64,000 bases of DNA from Bacillota bacterium. Lineage in GTDB: Bacteria; Bacillota; Clostridia; Acetivibrionales; Acetivibrionaceae. Made by a program: the position numbers and the translations under genes. The stretch's first letter is position 1; each line of letters opens with the position of its first letter. The stretch lies in assembly GCA_023398495.1 (NCBI GenBank), contig JAEWSG010000225.1, positions 124,001 to 188,000 on the forward strand. Reading direction: 5' to 3'. Of the stretch, positions 62,045-64,000 are shown in pieces. The notes under the pieces are model-generated. The model was not told the DNA's origin and ran no database searches. It worked only from the letters and a program-made list of their open reading frames with translations.

Positions 62045-63769
62045 ATGAGAAAAGTTATATGGTTGGTTTTAATTGTAAGTACCATATTTGTTGCTCCTTT
62101 AATAAATTTAAGGTTGTCAAATGAAATAAATAATAACTCAGTTATATTGGCACTAGATCACCCAAAGTTTAAATTAGCAAATCAATTTAACTTTGGGAAG
62201 CTTAGAGAATATGGTATATCAAGTATCATTCTGAGTGAAAAATCCTTTGAGGGCAATAATTCTGATATGCTTGAAAAAGTAAACGGCTATGGCGTCCAAA
62301 TAATACTAAACCTTAACAGCTTATCTCATTCAAAAAACTACTATAAAAACCTGGAATCTGTTATTCAAAAGTACGGGATCCGCTATTTGATGATGTATAA
62401 TCCTCAGATAGAAAAAGCTTATCCTATAAATCAGAATAGAGATGAAGATTTTGAGGAATTAAGATCCTTGATTATCAGGAATAACCTTATATTTTTTGTA
62501 ATGGAAAACAATGATCAAACAGGATATATGCCCATGCCGGGACTTGATTTGCTTATAACCGGAACAAATTACAGTTTGAATAGGGCATTTACCGTTTCAA
62601 ATCACATGTCCGAAACTATTACTCTACAAAATGCTTCCATGATGTGGTATCGAGCTGTTGTGGACAGAAATGTCAGGCTGCTTTGCATTGAACCGGTCAT
62701 TAGCTCGAAATCTTATACAGATGATAATAACATTTCAGGAGTATTTGAAGTCTCTAAAGAACTTGCCGGACGTCTTAATGAAAAAGGCTTTACTGTGAAT
62801 GCACCTTTAAAAAAGGTTAATCCCAATATTCCGGGTATACCTTGGAGGCTTCCTGTTATTGTTAATCTTATTGCATCAATGGCTTTATTAATTGATTATA
62901 GCGGAATAAAAAGACCTTGGTCCACCATAATTTTAATCGTTCTGTCAGCTTTAGCAGGCTATTTGATTTTTGGCTTTACAAAGCCTGAAACTACTATTTG
63001 GGAGGCCTATGCAGCTGCTATCATTTATCCGTCTTTAGCAGGTATAGTGCTTATAAATAGTCTGAAAAATCCGCTGGGGAATATTTTTATAGTTGTTTTA
63101 AGGTCACTGTCAGGTCTTTTCTTAATAACTGGTATTGGGGTTTGCATTGTAATATCATCAATGTGTGATGTCAGGTATACAATGCACCTTATAAACTTTA
63201 ACCTGGTTATACCGTCTTTTATTATTCCGATTATTGTATTCAACATAAACTTTGTTTTTATGCTGCACAAACAATACCCTGTACATAAAAGAGTAATAGA
63301 ACATATCAGGCGTACAGGCATCAAGAGGTATATACTTACTACCCTTATCTATGTATGCATAACATGTTTTCTTATATATATTTATTTAGTAAGAAGCGGC
63401 GATTTTAACGTATTGCCGGAATCCGCAGCAGAAATTAAAGTTAGAGAATTCCTTGAACTGAACATGTCTGCAAGGCCTAGAATAAAGGAATTCATTATCG
63501 GTTATCCATGTATGTTTGCGTTTTTGTATCTTTATCCCAAAAGGGTGCCATACAAACTTATAAGTTTTTTAGGCACTTTTTCGTCAATTATTGGAATATC
63601 TATTATAAACAGTTTCTGCCATGGATTTACTCCTATAATGACTTCTATAAACAGAACTTTTAATGGTTTATTGCTTGGAATAATTACAGGATGTATTTCG
63701 CTTGTGATCTGTTCAAATTTATTAAAGTATATGGACTGGAAGAGGTATTCCTATATAATTAGAAAATAA
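62045..63769 (+). CDS. DUF5693-like membrane protein
   Basis: 574 residues. An N-terminal membrane anchor is followed by an extracytoplasmic domain (about 30-270: LDHPKFKLANQFNFGKLREY, SIILSEKSFEGN, LLCIEPVI) and by nine to ten membrane helices from about 275. It matches a Firmicute family (DUF5693) of unknown function, often found next to csaB-type polysaccharide pyruvyl transferase genes. Such genes are not in the window. Confidence 0.7.
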   Translation: MRKVIWLVLIVSTIFVAPLINLRLSNEINNNSVILALDHPKFKLANQFNFGKLREYGISSIILSEKSFEGNNSDMLEKVNGYGVQIILNLNSLSHSKNYYKNLESVIQKYGIRYLMMYNPQIEKAYPINQNRDEDFEELRSLIIRNNLIFFVMENNDQTGYMPMPGLDLLITGTNYSLNRAFTVSNHMSETITLQNASMMWYRAVVDRNVRLLCIEPVISSKSYTDDNNISGVFEVSKELAGRLNEKGFTVNAPLKKVNPNIPGIPWRLPVIVNLIASMALLIDYSGIKRPWSTIILIVLSALAGYLIFGFTKPETTIWEAYAAAIIYPSLAGIVLINSLKNPLGNIFIVVLRSLSGLFLITGIGVCIVISSMCDVRYTMHLINFNLVIPSFIIPIIVFNINFVFMLHKQYPVHKRVIEHIRRTGIKRYILTTLIYVCITCFLIYIYLVRSGDFNVLPESAAEIKVREFLELNMSARPRIKEFIIGYPCMFAFLYLYPKRVPYKLISFLGTFSSIIGISIINSFCHGFTPIMTSINRTFNGLLLGIITGCISLVICSNLLKYMDWKRYSYIIRK

Positions 63770-63839
63770 AGAGTTAATATAAATTTGGGATTGCATTGAG
63801 GTATCAGAAACATATAAAAGTGAAGGATTTGAAATAAAT

Positions 63840-64000
63840 ATGAGGAAATTAGTCATCGGAATATTAGCACATGTGGATGCGGGCAAGACTACACTGTCCG
63901 AAGGAATACTATATTTAAGTGGAAGAATAAGGAAATTAGGCAGAGTAGATAATAAGGACGCATATTTAGATAATTATGAATTGGAAAGAGCCAGGGGGAT
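63840..64000 (+). CDS. TetM/TetO-like ribosomal protection GTPase, 3' end outside the window
   Basis: The first 53 codons from ATG 63840. GILAHVDAGKTTLSEGILYL is the P-loop of translational GTPases, and GRVDNKDAYLDNYELERARGI (first 20 shown by LGRVDNKDAYLDNYELERAR) is the switch I region with the E-R-x-R-G-I signature of EF-G-like factors. The short N-terminus and GRIRKLGRVD resemble Tet-type protection proteins rather than EF-G. Function is inferred from this part only. Confidence 0.75.
   Translation, partial: MRKLVIGILAHVDAGKTTLSEGILYLSGRIRKLGRVDNKDAYLDNYELERARG

Overview
The window comes from a low-GC, spore-forming, anaerobic clostridium. It encodes SigH, an alpha/beta small acid-soluble spore protein, YtxC, a Cys T-box leader and many TTG/GTG starts behind strong Shine-Dalgarno sites. 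A type I dockerin on a secreted leucine-rich-repeat protein (56.6-58.3 kb) points to a cellulosome-making lineage of the Acetivibrio/Ruminiclostridium/Clostridium thermocellum kind. Species cannot be fixed by eye.

Layout. 0-14.9 kb is ordinary chromosome: a phosphoglycerate-mutase-like enzyme (cut by the window edge), a U32 protein, dut, two secreted proteins with copper-amine-oxidase-like domains (one fused to a GH18-like domain), a Mug-type glycosylase, hflX, lepB, a YigZ protein, an orphan histidine kinase and yebC. 15-25 kb holds a dead integrase, a secreted C39-like protein, a lipoprotein and several very small spore or regulatory genes, with three copies of a ~100 bp inverted-repeat element and two copies of a palindromic element. 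25-33.3 kb is core again: an OGG-type glycosylase, a structured RNA (6S candidate), T-box-cysE-cysS, mrnC, rlmB, sigH, tRNA-Gly and tRNA-Thr.

33.4-48.5 kb is a genomic island seeded at the 3' end of tRNA-Thr. Three partial copies of the tRNA 3' half lie at 40.4, 43.5 and 46.4 kb. Between them are an ECF sigma/anti-sigma pair, hsdM-BroN-hsdS (hsdS truncated, no hsdR), an AbiEi/AbiEii pair with two operator-like inverted repeats, an MqsR-like toxin with an MqsA-Panacea fusion antitoxin, a Phd/ParE pair whose toxin is truncated, and ghosts of IS110, Fic, XRE, AbiEi, AbiEii and HsdM genes. The repeated pieces suggest several rounds of insertion of related defence cassettes followed by deletion.

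48.5-55.7 kb is a decaying region: a broken papain-like protease carrying a 43 bp tandem duplication, a ferredoxin plus a deletion-scarred second copy of it, small membrane proteins, a 137 bp hairpin element and an intact FIST gene with a small upstream partner. 55.7-64 kb has a nitroreductase, the dockerin/LRR gene (frame broken in an A9 tract at the signal peptide), an acyl carrier protein beside a ghost ketoacyl synthase, a possible BtrH/C39-like protein, a C45-type Ntn acyltransferase, a MutT protein, a DUF5693-like membrane protein and the start of a TetM-like ribosomal-protection GTPase. The ACP, dead KS, BtrH-like and C45 genes look like the remains of a small acyl-transfer biosynthetic locus and, with the tRNA-Thr island, are the most interesting parts of the window.
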